Source: Toxonevra muliebris (taxonomy: Eukaryota > Arthropoda > Insecta > Diptera > Pallopteridae). From it: DNA of 64,000 nt. The notes beneath the pieces were generated by a model, which was given only the letters and a program-made list of their open reading frames with translations, had not been told where the DNA came from and did no database searches. Below, piece by piece: positions 43,080 to 55,269 of the stretch. How positions within the stretch are numbered: the stretch's first letter is position 1; each line of letters opens with the position of its first letter. Both the position numbers and the translations under genes were made by a program. The DNA lies in NCBI GenBank assembly GCA_963691655.1, contig OY829326.1, positions 84,623,235 to 84,687,234 on the forward strand, written 5' to 3'.

Positions 43080-43407
43080 TTACAGATGCAAATTCTGTGC
43101 AGGTACTTTAAAAGTAATCAATTCTAATAAATACGAGCAGTGAATATTGCCACAAATAATGTCATATACAAACATTAATGAGAGAGTTGCTCTTCTAGTT
43201 ACAAGCCATTTTAAGCTCAAAAGCAAGCATCGCGCATTATAAGATGGAAGTGGTTCTACAAAATTTAGGGGTCGAAAAGCGTATTTAATGAACATTTTTT
43301 GAATACGATCGAGACGGTTGGAATGTACAGCATAGAACGGGTTCCGAATAAATGCTGCATATTCTATCTTTGAGCGGACAAAAGAACTATATAACAACTT
43401 GTGTGTA

Positions 43408-44412
43408 CACCCAGAAAAATACCTATCTATAGAACAAATAAAAAGTTTCCTCTATTTAAATCCACGAAAATTTCTCTCGTTTATGTAATTTTCCTCAAAA
43501 TGAAGAAAAATGTGCTCTTTTCATGCAACCATGGTGTTCAATTTGAAGTAAGTTTTTTCTTCATTTTTGGAAATTTAATTGCGGTGCTGCCCACCAATTG
43601 AAATCAAATCCCAAGTTTCAATGAAATTGTTAAAACTAAAATTAAAGAAAAGTAAGATAAAAAAGTAAATAAAACACAAGAAAATATGGGTGTGGTAAAT
43701 GGACATCTTCAAATATAATTTTTTTCTAAAACTTAGTCCTTACAACGCGTCTCTGCATAAAATTTTAACTCAAAAGCTTTTTTGAATTACTTGGTCTATT
43801 GTTAACATAAATGCGCATGGACCAATGGACGTTTCCATAAACCAGTTTTTCCAAAATTTAGTCGCACCAGCATATAAAAATTCCAGCACCATTTGGCTGC
43901 AAAACAAAAGTATCAAAATACCATAAAAGAACAAATTACCTTATTTAGAATAAAATAAGGTAATTAAACTTAAATACTATTTTTGCATAAAAATGAAAAT
44001 GTAAGAAGGAGACGAATATACCAAAAATGTTCTCCATACAAAATTTTTGTATATATAAAAAACTAGCTTTACTCTTTTGGCCTTAGCAGATAATCGCGTA
44101 CGCTTTGTTTTTCCTTTGAATTTTTAAGTCGGCGTCTCGAGGCGACGATGCCTGTAGTGTTTGTAAAAATACGTATGAATGTAAACCTTAATTCTTATTA
44201 AAAATAAAATAATAAATGAATACAAGTAAAAAAAAACCATTTCTATGCCTTTCAATTCTCAACAATTTCTCATATTTGAAAAATATTTCCTCAACTCAAA
44301 GAAATTTGATATATCTAAATGAGGAAACCGTTTCTATGGCGCCAAATCATTCCCATTTTTCCTCAATTTTATAGCCGTTTTTCTTCGAACCAAGTAAGTA
44401 TTTCTCTGGGTG
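43408..44412. mobile_element. TA-flanked MITE, copy 2 (1005 bp)
   Basis: Inverted orientation relative to 2282-3527, with the same ends CACCCAGAAAAATAC and CACCCAGAGAAATAC and TA flanks at 43406-43407 and 44413-44414. It splits the post-RT region of the CR1/Jockey-like remnant between residues KDPY and LLYSSF, so it is younger than that element. It lacks the extra 160 bases of copy 1. Confidence 0.82.
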
Positions 44413-45689
44413 TATATGGGTCCTTGAACTCAGAACTATTTCGACGAACAAATGCCATAACGGAGTAAGCTTTTAGAATAATGTAATTAAGATGCTGCAC
44501 AAATGAAAGCCAAGAGTCAAAAATAGCTCCAAGATCCAATATTTCCTTTAGAGAATTGAGACAGTTATTAGCAATATTAAATGAGGATGAGATTGGGTTA
44601 CCCAGTCTAGAGAAAGTAGTATGTGAGAATTTGTTATAATTAAGATGTAAATGATTGGCTGTACACGAATTAACAAAATTATTACGTTCAGAATGTAAGA
44701 TGTTAATGTCCGATGAATTTCTAATGGCAAGATATAATTTCAAGTCGTCAGCATATAAAAGATAATTTTTTCTAGAGAAACAGTCCCCCACGTCATTAAT
44801 AAATAGTATGAATAGTAAGGGACCAAGTATACTTCCCTGGGGACACCAGATATTGAAATACTATGAAATACTTTGACCTTACTCCATCAATTAATACATA
44901 GCAGCATCTTTGATGAAGGTCCATTGTAGAAACGTAGAATGGAAACCCTCGTTTAACAGCTTAGAAATCAGAATACTATGCGAGAATTTGTCAAAGGCTT
45001 TCGAGAAGTCGGTGTATATAGTGTCAACTTGGCAGCCTGATTCGAATGAAGTGATACAATATTTTGTGAAAATATTTTTACTGCAAAAAATATTTTGTTT
45101 TTGACAATGCTTTCAAAAAGTTTGGATATAGTTGAAAGCTTAGAAATGGGTCTATAATTAAAAATATTGCACTTATTACCTTTCTTTAATATTGGCGAAA
45201 CTAGTGCAACTTTCCATTTGTCAATAAAAGTACCAGTGCGGAGCAGTGGCGGTTCTAGGATTTGGGTTTGGTTCAAACTAAAATCGGATAGAAATTTAGG
45301 CGGAAATTTCTACCAAATTTCAAACAAAAATTCAAATACTTTTTTCAGATCGAAGTTCAAACCAAGAAAAGAACCAAATTCTGATAAAAAATTTAGATTA
45401 GCGATGTGCACTTCGACACATATGGGCAACAAACACATATGAGCTGATGCTATACTCATAAGGGCTTGACGAGGGGTAACGCTGTGCTAAGGGGAAGAGT
45501 AACTAGTATGAGAGAGCAAATATGATTTCTTTTGTGTATGTATATGTATATGAATTTATAGAGTGTGAACGTAAATTCATAAGAAAACTTCGTACTTAGC
45601 TATTCTTTAGTCATGCTTTTTGGTTTGATTTCATAAACCTAGTAATTGCTTTACCAGGTAAAGACAGAATTTTTCAATTACACTTATAT

Positions 45690-46575
45690 TGTGGAACTTT
45701 TTAATTATATTATTGAATGCATATGTAAGTTTCCTGCTTGGTTGTTACTTTGAGAGATCGAAAAAAAGGGAAGCAGCAAACGCACTGCTGCGTGCTGATC
45801 AGGGATGCCAACTCTATATTTTAGATCCAATTAATAATAAACACAAAAAGTAAATAATATTTTTGCTTACGATTACAACTTTTATGCATATATGCATGTA
45901 TGTAATGTATACAAATACTTTTAACAAAAATTAAAGAATAATAAAAATAAAAAATTAATAAAAGGTTTTACACAAAAAATATATACTTTTCATATCTACA
46001 AATTGACAAAAAATTAAAATTTTCAGTCGCCCACTAAAACGATCTCACTCCCCAATTCCCTACAAATAACTAAAATTGAAGTCGATTCCCAAAAATTCGA
46101 GGAATTCCTTATAAGTTGGCATTCCTACTGCCGATGCTCACACATCTTCGGCGTTCTGGCAGTAGCCAGGGCGCTCTCAGTTATATTCACTCACTCTCCA
46201 CATTAGTGTGGCCAAGTTAACAATTTATAGTCAATCGAACTATTTTTGTTTTTTTAATTGTTTTTTTTTTATCTCACAAGATATGTTTTATAAATTGAAA
46301 GCTGATTTACGTTTGGTAAAGGTAATATAAATGTGTAAATCGGACATATTTTGGTTGCTAAATTTAAAAGAAGAATGCGGGTTATTTCAATATAATCTGG
46401 TCGCTCTGGTTCGCAATTGTGTTGGCCAGTGTGTGTGCTTTTGGCAAAACAACAACAATAATGTGTATGTACACACAACAAAACCACCACCGCTCGTCTT
46501 TAAATTTACACCCCGCTTCAATCACCTTCATACACACGACGTCGGCAGAGGGCAACTGAAGTGCACATCCCTAAT
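45690..46575 (+). repeat. Dispersed repeat, uninterrupted copy
   Basis: Continuous counterpart of 36420-36975 plus 40207-40345. It shows the pre-insertion order GGCCAGTG, a short spacer, then GGCAAAACAACAAC. It lies within the hAT-like insertion. Confidence 0.7.
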
Positions 46576-47059
46576 CTAGATCAAAATGAAACCAAATTCT
46601 TTATTATGACTTTTCTGATGGATTTATATTGTTAAATGATCTATTTTGAGAAAGCAGTTTGAAGGAAATTTTAATTTCCTTTGAGAACAAATTTTGATGG
46701 AAAAATTTCATACATCTCTATTTTTTGGGTAATTTTTGGTCGAAACAAAAACCCGAAAAAAAATTAAATTAAGATAACAGTTGATTTGGATACTTTAAAC
46801 GAATTTTTAAAATATATATTTATATCACTAATAATTAGCTGGTGGTGAGTTCACGATCTCACAACTCCATAACAAAACACTTCATTTTTATGAAAAATTA
46901 AATACGTTCTTTAAATCTGTTATACATTATTAAAATGTAAATATATCTTAATTTGACCAATACGTTTTAAATTTCACCGAGATCCCAACACCCTTTCGGG
47001 TACCGGGCAACAACCAATGAAAAAAAAAAAACAACCACGAATTGCGCGAAAATTCCCAA

Positions 47060-47650
47060 AAAATAGACCAAAATGAAATCAAATTCAGGTCAAAACTCAG
47101 ACTAGAAACCCAAACCAATAGTTGGACAAAACTTTAGGCCAAAAGGACACCAAATACCGAACGAAAGTTACCCAAAACTCAGACCAAAAACTAGTAGGAA
47201 TGTCTGATAAATATTTACATCAAAAAATTTTAAGTTAAATAAAAACTAGACCAAAATTCCCGAAGAATTCAGCCAAATTTTAAAACAAAATTCAGACCGA
47301 TTTCGAACCAAAATTCAGACCAAAATAGAATCAAAATCACACCAATTCAGACGAAAATATTAACCACAACACAAACTAAGAGTTAGATTAAAACTGAGGC
47401 TAAAAAGACGCCAAATACAAATTCAAAGCAAACCAAAATTTAGACCAGAAATCAGATCAAACGCTGGAAAGCAAATCAAAATTTAGACCAAACATGGATT
47501 AAAACTCAAACCAAATTCAGATTAAAATTCAAATTAAAATAAAACAAAATTCTGACTTACAATCAAACCAGAATTTAGATCTAAAACGGGCAAAAACGGA
47601 AAAGTTAAACCAATATCAGATTAAAATTCAGTACAAAATTCAATCCAAAT
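47060..47650 (+). repeat. Degenerate minisatellite built on ACCAAAATTCAGA
   Basis: Dozens of imperfect repeats of an A-rich unit of about 14-20 bases (ACCAAAATTCAGA and variants such as ACCAAAACTCAGAC). It has no coding capacity and lies inside the hAT-like insertion. Confidence 0.6.
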
Positions 47651-48990
47651 AATATTTTAAATCTTTAAGTTTTCGTTTGTTGAAAGTATATACTTTTAAC
47701 TGATGATGGCTTTTTTTTTTGGAAAAATCTAAATATTTTTGATTTCTCAAAAATGACTGTTTACTATAAGATTGTCGGATTCTGGGGGGAGGGATTAGCC
47801 CCTATAGGCCCCCCTACTGATGCTGAGTGATTTGTTAAAAATAAGTTTCAATGGAGTAACAAGAGAGTCAGCACACTTTGTTTTATTAAGAATGGCGATA
47901 CACCATCAATATCTAATTTAGAGGAATTTTTAAGATTTAAGATCCCTTTTATAACATCTTCATCTGTTAGTACTAACGCACCGAAATCACTAGATGATAC
48001 AATATTTAACAAATTAGAATCATAAATTTCGACTTGCGGATCAAAATTAGCAATGAAATAATCAGAGAAAAGATTAACAGTATCATGGATAGAATATGAT
48101 ATTTTATCATCCAAGAACATGGAACAAGGGTTACTGAAACAGGTTTTTTGCTCTGCACAAAACTCCAGAACGTTTTTGGATCCAATTTAATTGATTTTTC
48201 AAATTGCATGATATGATATATTGATTGTATAAAAATTTATCTAAACAAGTGAATTCACGTAAATAATATTCATATTTTGATTTATATGTGGCATTATTAG
48301 TTGCTTTACATAATTTATAAAATTTATTTCGACAGTTCTTAAGTTTTTTTAGGCCAACAGTATATAAGTGCAAATTTTTAGTATAAAAAAGGGAAAATTT
48401 TTAGTATAAATCTGAAAAATATTTTTAAGAAATAGTTAAAAGCAGTGACAATGTCTTTTTTGTTTTGATAAAACATGGACTCCCATTGAATACTGTCTAA
48501 AAAGTAATTAATATCATTAAAATTATATAAATTAAAATTATAATTACGACTGATGGTATCTTGAGGAAATTCGGGATAAATATAAAATTCAATTTCTAAG
48601 ACTAAAAAGACATGATGCATATAACAAGATGAAATTAGAAAACTACATTGATTTAGTTCAAACTTAACATTATCATTAATGAAAATTAGGTCAAGTAATT
48701 TATTTAGCTTATTTTGAGACGAATTGATTTGAATCTGCAGAAAATAAACTGTCAATAAAATGTATTTCATGTGCAGTAGCTTTAGATAAGTAGGACCACT
48801 TAACCATATTTAAATTCTAATCCCCAAGTATAACAAGATGGCAATTCTCACCCCTATCAGCCGAAATGTGGGTTATATTTTCAACATGAGCAGCATAAAC
48901 GGCATCAGAGCTGTTAGGCAGGATATACGAAGCACATATTTTTAGCTTGTCTAATGGACTGAAAGTGAACTGAAGAAAAGTTTTGGAATT

Positions 48991-49437
48991 ATTGACAATT
49001 ATCGTTAAGTCGTTACAGTTAACGATATCGTCGATAATTATCGAGCAATTTTCTATCTTCTAAATTTTATATTATTTGCTGAATATTTACTCACTAAAAA
49101 ATCACAAATCAACCTGAAAACTATTGAAATATTTTGTTAAAGCAAAGTTGGAAAAATTCGTTCCTCATTTTGTATGAGAATTAACAAAATTAACAAACGG
49201 ACAATCAAAGCAAGCCTAATCATGCCATAACGACAAGAGTGTTTACCGTTCGCCGAACACTTTGTGTTGGGTGTGTAACATGTATGAAAAATATGAAATA
49301 AATTTTCATTTGTATCATACTGTATTCTGATAAACTACATAATTTTTTTTTTTTGTAAAGTGGGTTGACGTTGGCAAGACTGAATTATTGCTTCAAAAAA
49401 CCAATAATTAGCTGATAATTCCACAATAAATCAGACA
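48991..49437 (+). promoter_or_regulatory. Alg11 upstream region with TCGATAATTATCGA palindrome
   Basis: Between the non-LTR remnant and the Alg11 start codon there is a perfect 14-base palindrome TCGATAATTATCGA near 49031-49044, with related GATATCGTCG and ATTATCGTTAA next to it. TATCGATA-like sites are bound by DREF in fly housekeeping promoters, which this resembles; the assignment is an inference. Confidence 0.35.
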
Positions 49438-49702
49438 ATGTTATTCGAGTCGTAAGTTGCTATCCATATTTTTTTTATTTGACAAGTTATAAATACGCTA
49501 CTTTCACAGTTTCTGTTTGTTACTATCATCATTATTATTATTATCGTTGACATTGTTTACACTGCGAAAATGGATCAAAAAGCGTAAGTTTAATTTGACC
49601 GGCTCTACTGAAAATGTTGTCAACGTTGGAATCTTCCATCCATACTGTAATGCTGGTGGTGGAGGAGAACGTGTGTTATGGTGTGCAGTAAGAGCTCTTC
49701 AG
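49438..49702 (+). CDS. Alg11: Alg11 exons 1-2 (GDP-Man:Man3GlcNAc2-PP-Dol mannosyltransferase)
   Basis: ALG11 adds the fourth and fifth mannoses to the dolichol-linked N-glycan precursor on the cytosolic ER face. Exon 1 is 49438-49451 (MLFE plus two bases), donor GTAAGT, a 58-base intron with acceptor TTTCACAG, then exon 2 at 49510-49702, donor GTATAT. Encoded: a Leu-rich membrane anchor (about residues 6-22), a basic RKWIKKRK, and the hallmark [20 protein letters not shown], the glycine-rich GT-B loop of the family. The glycosyltransferase body is absent up to 64000, so the next intron exceeds 14 kb or the gene is truncated. Confidence 0.85.
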
Positions 49703-50566
49703 GTATATATTATCTTAAATTACTTTACAAATGTAGGAGTGGCTCTAAACTCCTCGGAAAAACAACCTTTCTAAATCAGAAATTTTTTCAAATTATAGGC
49801 CTCAATATTTGGGATTGTGCTAGTTCAAAGTAGACAATTCCGGTTAATTTTTACAGTGAATCAGACTAGCCACAGAATTTTGAGACATTTCAAGCATAAA
49901 AAATTTGATGAGATATGTCGGTAGTTTACAGATATGAGTAAAGTATACTTTTGGAGAAAAATGTGAACTGCATTTTCACTTCGCTGTTCAGGTTGGACAT
50001 AAGAGTGTACACCTCCATCATTCGTGAAAAGGATTTACACCCTTACAAGTTTAAATCCTGTTGACAGTTTTAATTTTTTGTAATTTTTATACAAATTTAA
50101 AAACCAAAAGTTCTTATTATTCGGATACCTAACGTTTTAGGCTGTAATTTCCAACTACATTTAATTTCATTATATCGGTAAAAAACAAAATGAACACAGC
50201 AGGGGGATTTGGACATGTGCGGTAGATTGAAGGCTCTCTCTTTTCATTTGAAGTGTCCAAGGTTGTAGTGTCAAAATAATGCAAAATGTAAAAAAACAAA
50301 AGTGTAGTGTCAAAATTCAAAATTTAAAATATTCTCAACGGAAGCTGTTTTTGACACTATAACTTTTATTCTCTGTGATGACTTCATCCTATTAAATTCG
50401 CATTGCGCTGATGTCACACGATCAATGTCTTGCTGCCAAATGAGCCGTTGCGTGCAAAAGTGGTGTAAGTCAATTTTTTTATTATTTGAATTTTCAACTT
50501 AAGGCAATAATTTTGACCTCATTTAGTTTCCTACAAAAGTGGTGTACGTCTAGGTTGAACCATATG
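49703..50566. other. Alg11 intron start; MITE-like right half
   Basis: No further Alg11 exon was found. Near 50340-50410 TTTTTGACACTATAA and ATGACTTCATCCTATTAAA match the right half of the 37025-37722 MITE. Confidence 0.45.
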
Positions 50567-50681
50567 CTTGGTTTTCACTATGTCATATTTGCCGTCAAAG
50601 AGAGAAAAAGAAAGAATTTTCCATATGAAATTTGCCAACATGCTGGCAAATTTGATTGAATTTGACATAGTGAAAACCAGG
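50567..50681. mobile_element. Small palindromic MITE (115 bp)
   Basis: TTGGTTTTCACTATGTCA at the left and TGACATAGTGAAAACCAG at the right form inverted ends, with further GCCAACATGCTGGC palindromic sequence inside. It ends exactly where the next MITE begins. Confidence 0.6.
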
Positions 50682-50859
50682 GGAGTTACTCTGTAGTTCG
50701 ATTCGAAAGAAAATTTACTCGAATTAGAACGATTGATACTCTAGAAAACATTTTCGAATAATATTTGTTAGATGCTCAGATTTAATTTTGTGCCTTTTCG
50801 AATCGAATTTAGCATTCGAATAGAACTGCCTTTCGAATCGAACTACAAAGTAACCCCCC
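50680..50859. mobile_element. MITE with TTACTYTGTAGTTCGATTCG ends (180 bp)
   Basis: GGGGAGTTACTCTGTAGTTC at the left and the complement of the right end GGGGGGTTACTTTGTAGTTC are inverted repeats of about 30 bp that continue into GATTCGAAAG. TTCGAAT motifs recur inside. No clear target duplication; it directly abuts the long-inverted-repeat element. Confidence 0.65.
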
Positions 50860-51495
50860 AATAGATTACTAACAAAGTTGAACGGATACTGACATTACCC
50901 ATATTTGTGTTAATACATATAAAGGATTGTCATTTATTCTGTCAGTAATTTTTGACAAAACATTTTTCCCTCACTTGTCATCTTAACCCATGTGAGTCCG
51001 GTGTATATAAAAGTACAGCAGAAAAATGAATAAAGTTAATGTTTTAGCAACCTATATCTGTCACTATTGAAAGTATATTTGTGTAAAATTTTCAAAAAAG
51101 GTTACAAACCGACATTAACAATCCAAAAAGAATGTAGAAAGGAAACTTTTATATAAGTATATCAGAAAACCATAACATTTATTTTTTAATTATAAAAACA
51201 TTAGAATAATGTAAAAGATGACATTTTAATATATTTATATCATTTTTACATGTTTTTTGATAAAAGAAAAACCTTAGACTATTTAAAAAAAACACCTATT
51301 TTCTAATAAGCAATTAAAAAAAATATATTAATATGAACTGTGTGAACATCACTTGGAAGGAATATTTCTTCTTATAGTGTTGCATTCATCAATTATAACA
51401 AGTTTTCCAGTATTCGCTGCTACATATGTAGTTCCCCTAGAACTAAAAAATACATATATTATTGATCAATTAGTTGCTAAATGTATTATTTTATG

Positions 51496-52265
51496 TAATT
51501 GTTCAAAATTTAAACTTTACAGAAAATAACATTGAATATTGAGTTAAAATATTAAACATCGACCTTTGAGTAAAAACACTAAAAATGACTTCGTGCCAGA
51601 GTTGTACAAAACCGTTAGAAATAAATAAAATATTACCTGCAGTGGATTTTGTAATGGTACCTACCATCTGAGCGGTGTCTCGTTGAGTGAATACGATAAA
51701 AGAGTAACAATACGATAACTCATATGTTCTCTTCATGTGCGAAAAATATCAACAATTTAGCAAAAAAATGATGGTCAACATTAATGAAATTAAAAGCTTT
51801 GTACTAAATAATAATGATTTAAAAATAGATTATACTAAAGATCATCCAGTTCATCAACTACAAATGCCAGCACCAAAACAAATAGAGGGGTGTTATAATG
51901 CCTTATACATTACCGCTATAATGGCTTTATTGCGCTTTTGGTTGGGAAATAACACCACATTTGCAATATGGCTTTATGTCACTCCGAAACGGAGTGAAAT
52001 AAAATTGCAAAATGATGTGTAAATAATTTGTCTTTATTTTTCTACTACTACTATTATTGCCAAGAGGGCCAAGCCCGAACTTTTTGCATCCATTCATGTT
52101 GTGCGAGTTATATTTATACACGAATGGAAGGGGACCTACAGTTTTATGCGGAGTCCGAACGGCGAAGTGAAAAGCTTTTCATAGACATTTTCTTAGTCTT
52201 GGAGATTTGCCATTGCCAGCCAAGAGGTGGTGCCGTGTAGAAAAATTTGTATTTTCTATTTTTGA
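51496..52265. other. No gene recognised (inside the inverted-repeat element)
   Basis: A 95-residue plus frame at 51735-52022 and a 77-residue minus frame (51736-51503) are divergent from a common point and could be decayed exons, but match no family I recognise. Confidence 0.35.
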
Positions 52266-52335
52266 GTGTGCCGAGATATAAACCCGGACGCCTCTGCGTA
52301 GCAGTTCAACACACTAACCACTAGACTACGGCGAC
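52266..52335 (-). repeat. tRNA-like SINE head
   Basis: The minus strand has a tRNA-like layout with GCCG pairing CGGC at the ends, an A box TAGTCTAGTGGTTAG, and a decayed B box (GGGTTTATATC for GGTTCGAATCC). It shares its A box with 15365-15439. Likely a SINE or tRNA pseudogene. Confidence 0.5.
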
Positions 52336-53389
52336 TTTATTTTTCACTTGTTTTTAAATTTGCATTGTTGAAGAAGAAAACGCCGTTACTTCCAAAAACA
52401 ACAAACGAAATGAATAAAATTTTTGTTTTAGTTTTTTCTTTGAGTTTCGTTTCTCAACAAAGCAAATTGGTGTTTATTCTTAAACCCGTTGTTATTTACT
52501 TACATTTAAAGGTAAAGTTTTACAAAAATAAACAGGGACGTAACAGTTGTAAGCAATATTGAAAAAAATCACTAAATAATTATTAAATTTTAATTTTTTT
52601 TAAATTTGTTGCGAATAATTGTTTTAAATTGTTTTAAATGACCGATGTTTTGGTTTTTCAAAACCATTATAAAGAAGAAAGTAATTTTTTGGTTAATCAT
52701 AACTGTTATAAAAAAGACAAAAAATTTGTTGGTTTTTCCTAACCATTATAAATAAGAAAAGTTTTTTTTTTGGTTATTCATAACCAATATTAACAGGAAA
52801 ATATTTTTTTAGTTATTCATAACCAATATTAATAAGAATTTTTTTTGGATATTCATAGCCAATATACAATAAATAACACAGTGTGATAAAAAACAAAAAA
52901 TTGCAGGCACTTTTTATGGAGTAGATCTCCACAAATTGTAGGTCTAGTAAAGCTAAGAAAAATGGTAAGGGTGAAATTTCCCATACACCCCCAAAATCTC
53001 GTTTTATGGTCAAAAAAACCGTTTCTGGGTAGGTTTATGTGAACAATCGCTCATAACTTTGCTAATTTTTATCCGATTTAGAACTTTTGTTTTTAGTTTG
53101 AAAGAAGAAAAATAGTCCTTTCCGACCTTGTATTGTTCATTCATGAAACGAAAACTGACGAGACTGCAGTTGAAAGTATTTGCCATTTTTAGATTTTTGA
53201 AGTGAAACTTCTTTAGCGAGGGTAAATCGAAAATTTTGCAACGGAAGTCGCATTGTTGTTGCACTCATACGAAACTAATAAAAAACAAATTTATGCTGTT
53301 GTTAGTGTTTAGCGAATAAAGTCATATGGGGATCGGATGCGTACAGTCATGCTGAGTCGATTTCTTGCAGTTTTATTTCTTGGGCTTTC
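52336..53389. other. No gene recognised; GGTTATTCATAACC repeats
   Basis: Several hairpin-like GGTTNTTCATAACC/AACCATTATAA units between 52650 and 52870 precede the DD37E remnant. ACAGTGTGATAAAAAAC near 52878 may be that element's left end. Confidence 0.4.
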
Positions 53390-54103
53390 TGAAATACTTG
53401 GTTCAAAGAAATCCAGGCTTTTCCATCAGAGATGTTGCTAAAAAAGTCCACATTTCATCCGGATACGTTCAAAAAGTACGCAGAGTAAAAGGACTTAAGA
53501 CATATAAAGTTCCGCTAGCCCCGAAATGACAAAAAAAAAAAAAATGAAACAGCAAAAACTCACGCACGAAAGCTGTAAGACAAAATTGTCCATAATTTTG
53601 ATTGCATGATTATGGACGACGAAATGTATGTCAAAGCAGACTTTAATCAGCTTCCTGGTCAACTATTTTACACTTCAAAAAAGAGAGGTTATGTTGCGCC
53701 TAAGTTTAAGCTAAAGAAAGTGGACAAGTTTGCGAAGAAATATTTGGTTTGGCAAGCAATTCACCAATGCGACATAAAGAGTGCAGTTTTTGTCACTACT
53801 GGTACCATCAACCAAAAAATGTACGTAGAAGAGTGCTTACAAAAACATCTACTGCCAATGGTACGTCTTTACAAGGCTCCTGTCCTCTTCTGGCCAGATT
53901 TAGCAACCTGCCATTGCGGCAAAACGGCAATGACATGGTATAAAGAAAAAGGGGTACAAATTGTTCCAAAAGATACCAATCGCCCAAATTGCCCAGAACT
54001 TCGGCCGATAGAAAAATATTGGGCTATAAAATTGCTAAAAACGAAGCAAGTGGTCAAAAATGAGGAACAACTGCAGAAAAAGTGGACTACTGTGTCATAT
54101 TAA
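53390..54103 (+). pseudogene. DD37E Tc1/mariner-type transposase remnant
   Basis: An HTH block near 53405-53525 (GFSIRDVAKKVHISSGYVQK, then GLKTYKVPLAP) is out of frame with the catalytic core at 53606-54103. The core reads MDDEMYVKADF (first Asp), LVWQAIHQCDIKSAVFVTTG, LFWPDLATCH (second Asp), WYKEKGVQIVPKD, then NCPELRPIEKYWA with the Glu 37 residues after the second Asp. That spacing defines the DD37E group, first described in mosquitoes. The region between HTH and core contains a poly(A) run and frame break, and the C-terminus is shortened. Confidence 0.85.
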
Positions 54104-54222
54104 ATGTCCCGAAGTGATATTTTTTTCAATCGTGCTTTGTCTGCTCAGTCGATTTCTTCTGAGCACGTAGAGCACGCTCTGAGCGCTCTCTGATCACAAA
54201 AAGAAACACAGTTACGTTTGCT

Positions 54223-54911
54223 CATAGTGAAATAAATAGAAGTGACGCCCTCTTTTCTGTTCACTGACGTCTGCCAAATTTGAAAATTATTCTCTTACTT
54301 CTCCCGAAACATTTGATATTTCAGAAGTAAATATAAAAAAATATTAACCCATTGGTACGAGCACAATATAAAAATAAAATAGAAAAATTTAAAAGCCAGA
54401 AAAATTTTTTGACATTGATAAACTAGATCTTCGATGGCGTTTGTAACAACCATGTGCATAATTTGAACCAAGAATTTAATCCAAAATTTAAAGTTTTTTT
54501 GTTATGTATGCCATTCAATTAAGAAATCTACCTCTCCGAAATTTAAATAAAATTCTTTTAAAATCAATAAAGCTATTTAGAATATAAAGAGGACATTTTT
54601 GAAGAAGATAATTGTAAAAGTATTGTATTTTGCTTATTTAAATATTTTATAGAACCACACACTACAAAATATTTTGAGAGCTTTTATTTCAGAAAAAAAA
54701 ACAACAAACGAAAGGTTTCTTGTTTTTTGATACTTTTATTTCATTTATTTATTTGTGTACAGCTGACGAAAATGGGTTAAAAGAGTTTTCTCTCATAAAC
54801 AAAATTATTTGTCAAAATTTATTGAGCGAATACATGTCATAATTGTCAAATCTCAGAAGACCTGAGAATATTTCAGATTACTTTTTGCTATCTGGCATAC
54901 TGTATACTGTG
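54223..54911 (+). mobile_element. hAT MITE family, copy A (689 bp)
   Basis: Begins CATAGTGAAATAAATAG and ends CATACTGTATACTGTG, flanked by identical CGTTTGCT (54215-54222 and 54912-54919), an 8-bp hAT-type duplication. It lacks about 14 bases present near the left end of copies D and E, apparently lost between short direct repeats (GTGAAAT). It has no coding sequence. Confidence 0.82.
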
Positions 54912-55269
54912 CGTTTGCTCTGAGTGCTCAGAGCTAAAAAGAAAGGCAATTACGCTTTTTGACAACTCGTGCTCTGCTCAGAGTTAATAAAGAAAAACGC
55001 CTAATGACAAACATTTTGTCAATGACGTTTTGGCACATTCATTATTCCGCTCTCATTTTTAACATGGTGGCATGTTTTGACTTTTTCAAAAGAAAATTAG
55101 CCCATTTGTGCCACATTTGTATTGTTCAGTTCAAAATAAAATAAATTGTTTTGAAAATTGTTTCAAAAGATATAAAATAACAAATTCATTCAAAAATTCG
55201 TGAAAATCAAATAAAAATATATATGTATAAAAACATTAAAAATAAATACATTTGAGAAAAGTGTGAATA

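Larger units (their letters stand above)
45244..47819. mobile_element. hAT-like insertion (2576 bp) in the non-LTR remnant
   Basis: Ends CAGTGGCGG and, as complement, CAGTAGGGG resemble hAT termini. The flanks GTGCGGAG (45236-45243) and ATGCTGAG (47820-47827) agree at 6 of 8 bases, fitting an aged 8-bp duplication. Removal joins NKSLS to LRTGTFIDKWK of the RT, as expected for the family. Inside are the dispersed repeat (45690-46575) and a degenerate minisatellite; no transposase. Confidence 0.65.
43080..48990 (-). pseudogene. CR1/Jockey-like non-LTR retrotransposon, twice interrupted
   Basis: Reading down the minus strand. Endonuclease end at 48990-48378 (HLVILGD, NKLNKLLDLIFIND). Linker 48373-48131. 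Pre-RT 48120-47848 (LNLKNSSKLDIDGVSPFLIK). After an insertion, RT 45243-44968 (DKWKVALVSPILKKGN, FNYRPISKLSTISKLFE). Then GVPQGSILGP near 44840 and LLYADDLKLYLAIRN near 44760. After a MITE, the C-terminus 43397-43080 (SSFVRSKIEYAAFIRNP, RIQKMFIKYAFRPL). There is no RNase H. Multiple frameshifts. Confidence 0.85.

Noticed and set aside
44369..44420. C-terminal residues reading REILTWFEEKRL as part of the RT protein
   Set aside because: These bases are the terminal repeat of the MITE at 43408-44412, not native coding sequence.
52266..52335. Functional tRNA gene on the minus strand
   Set aside because: The B box is off consensus and the arms mispair; a SINE head is the better reading.
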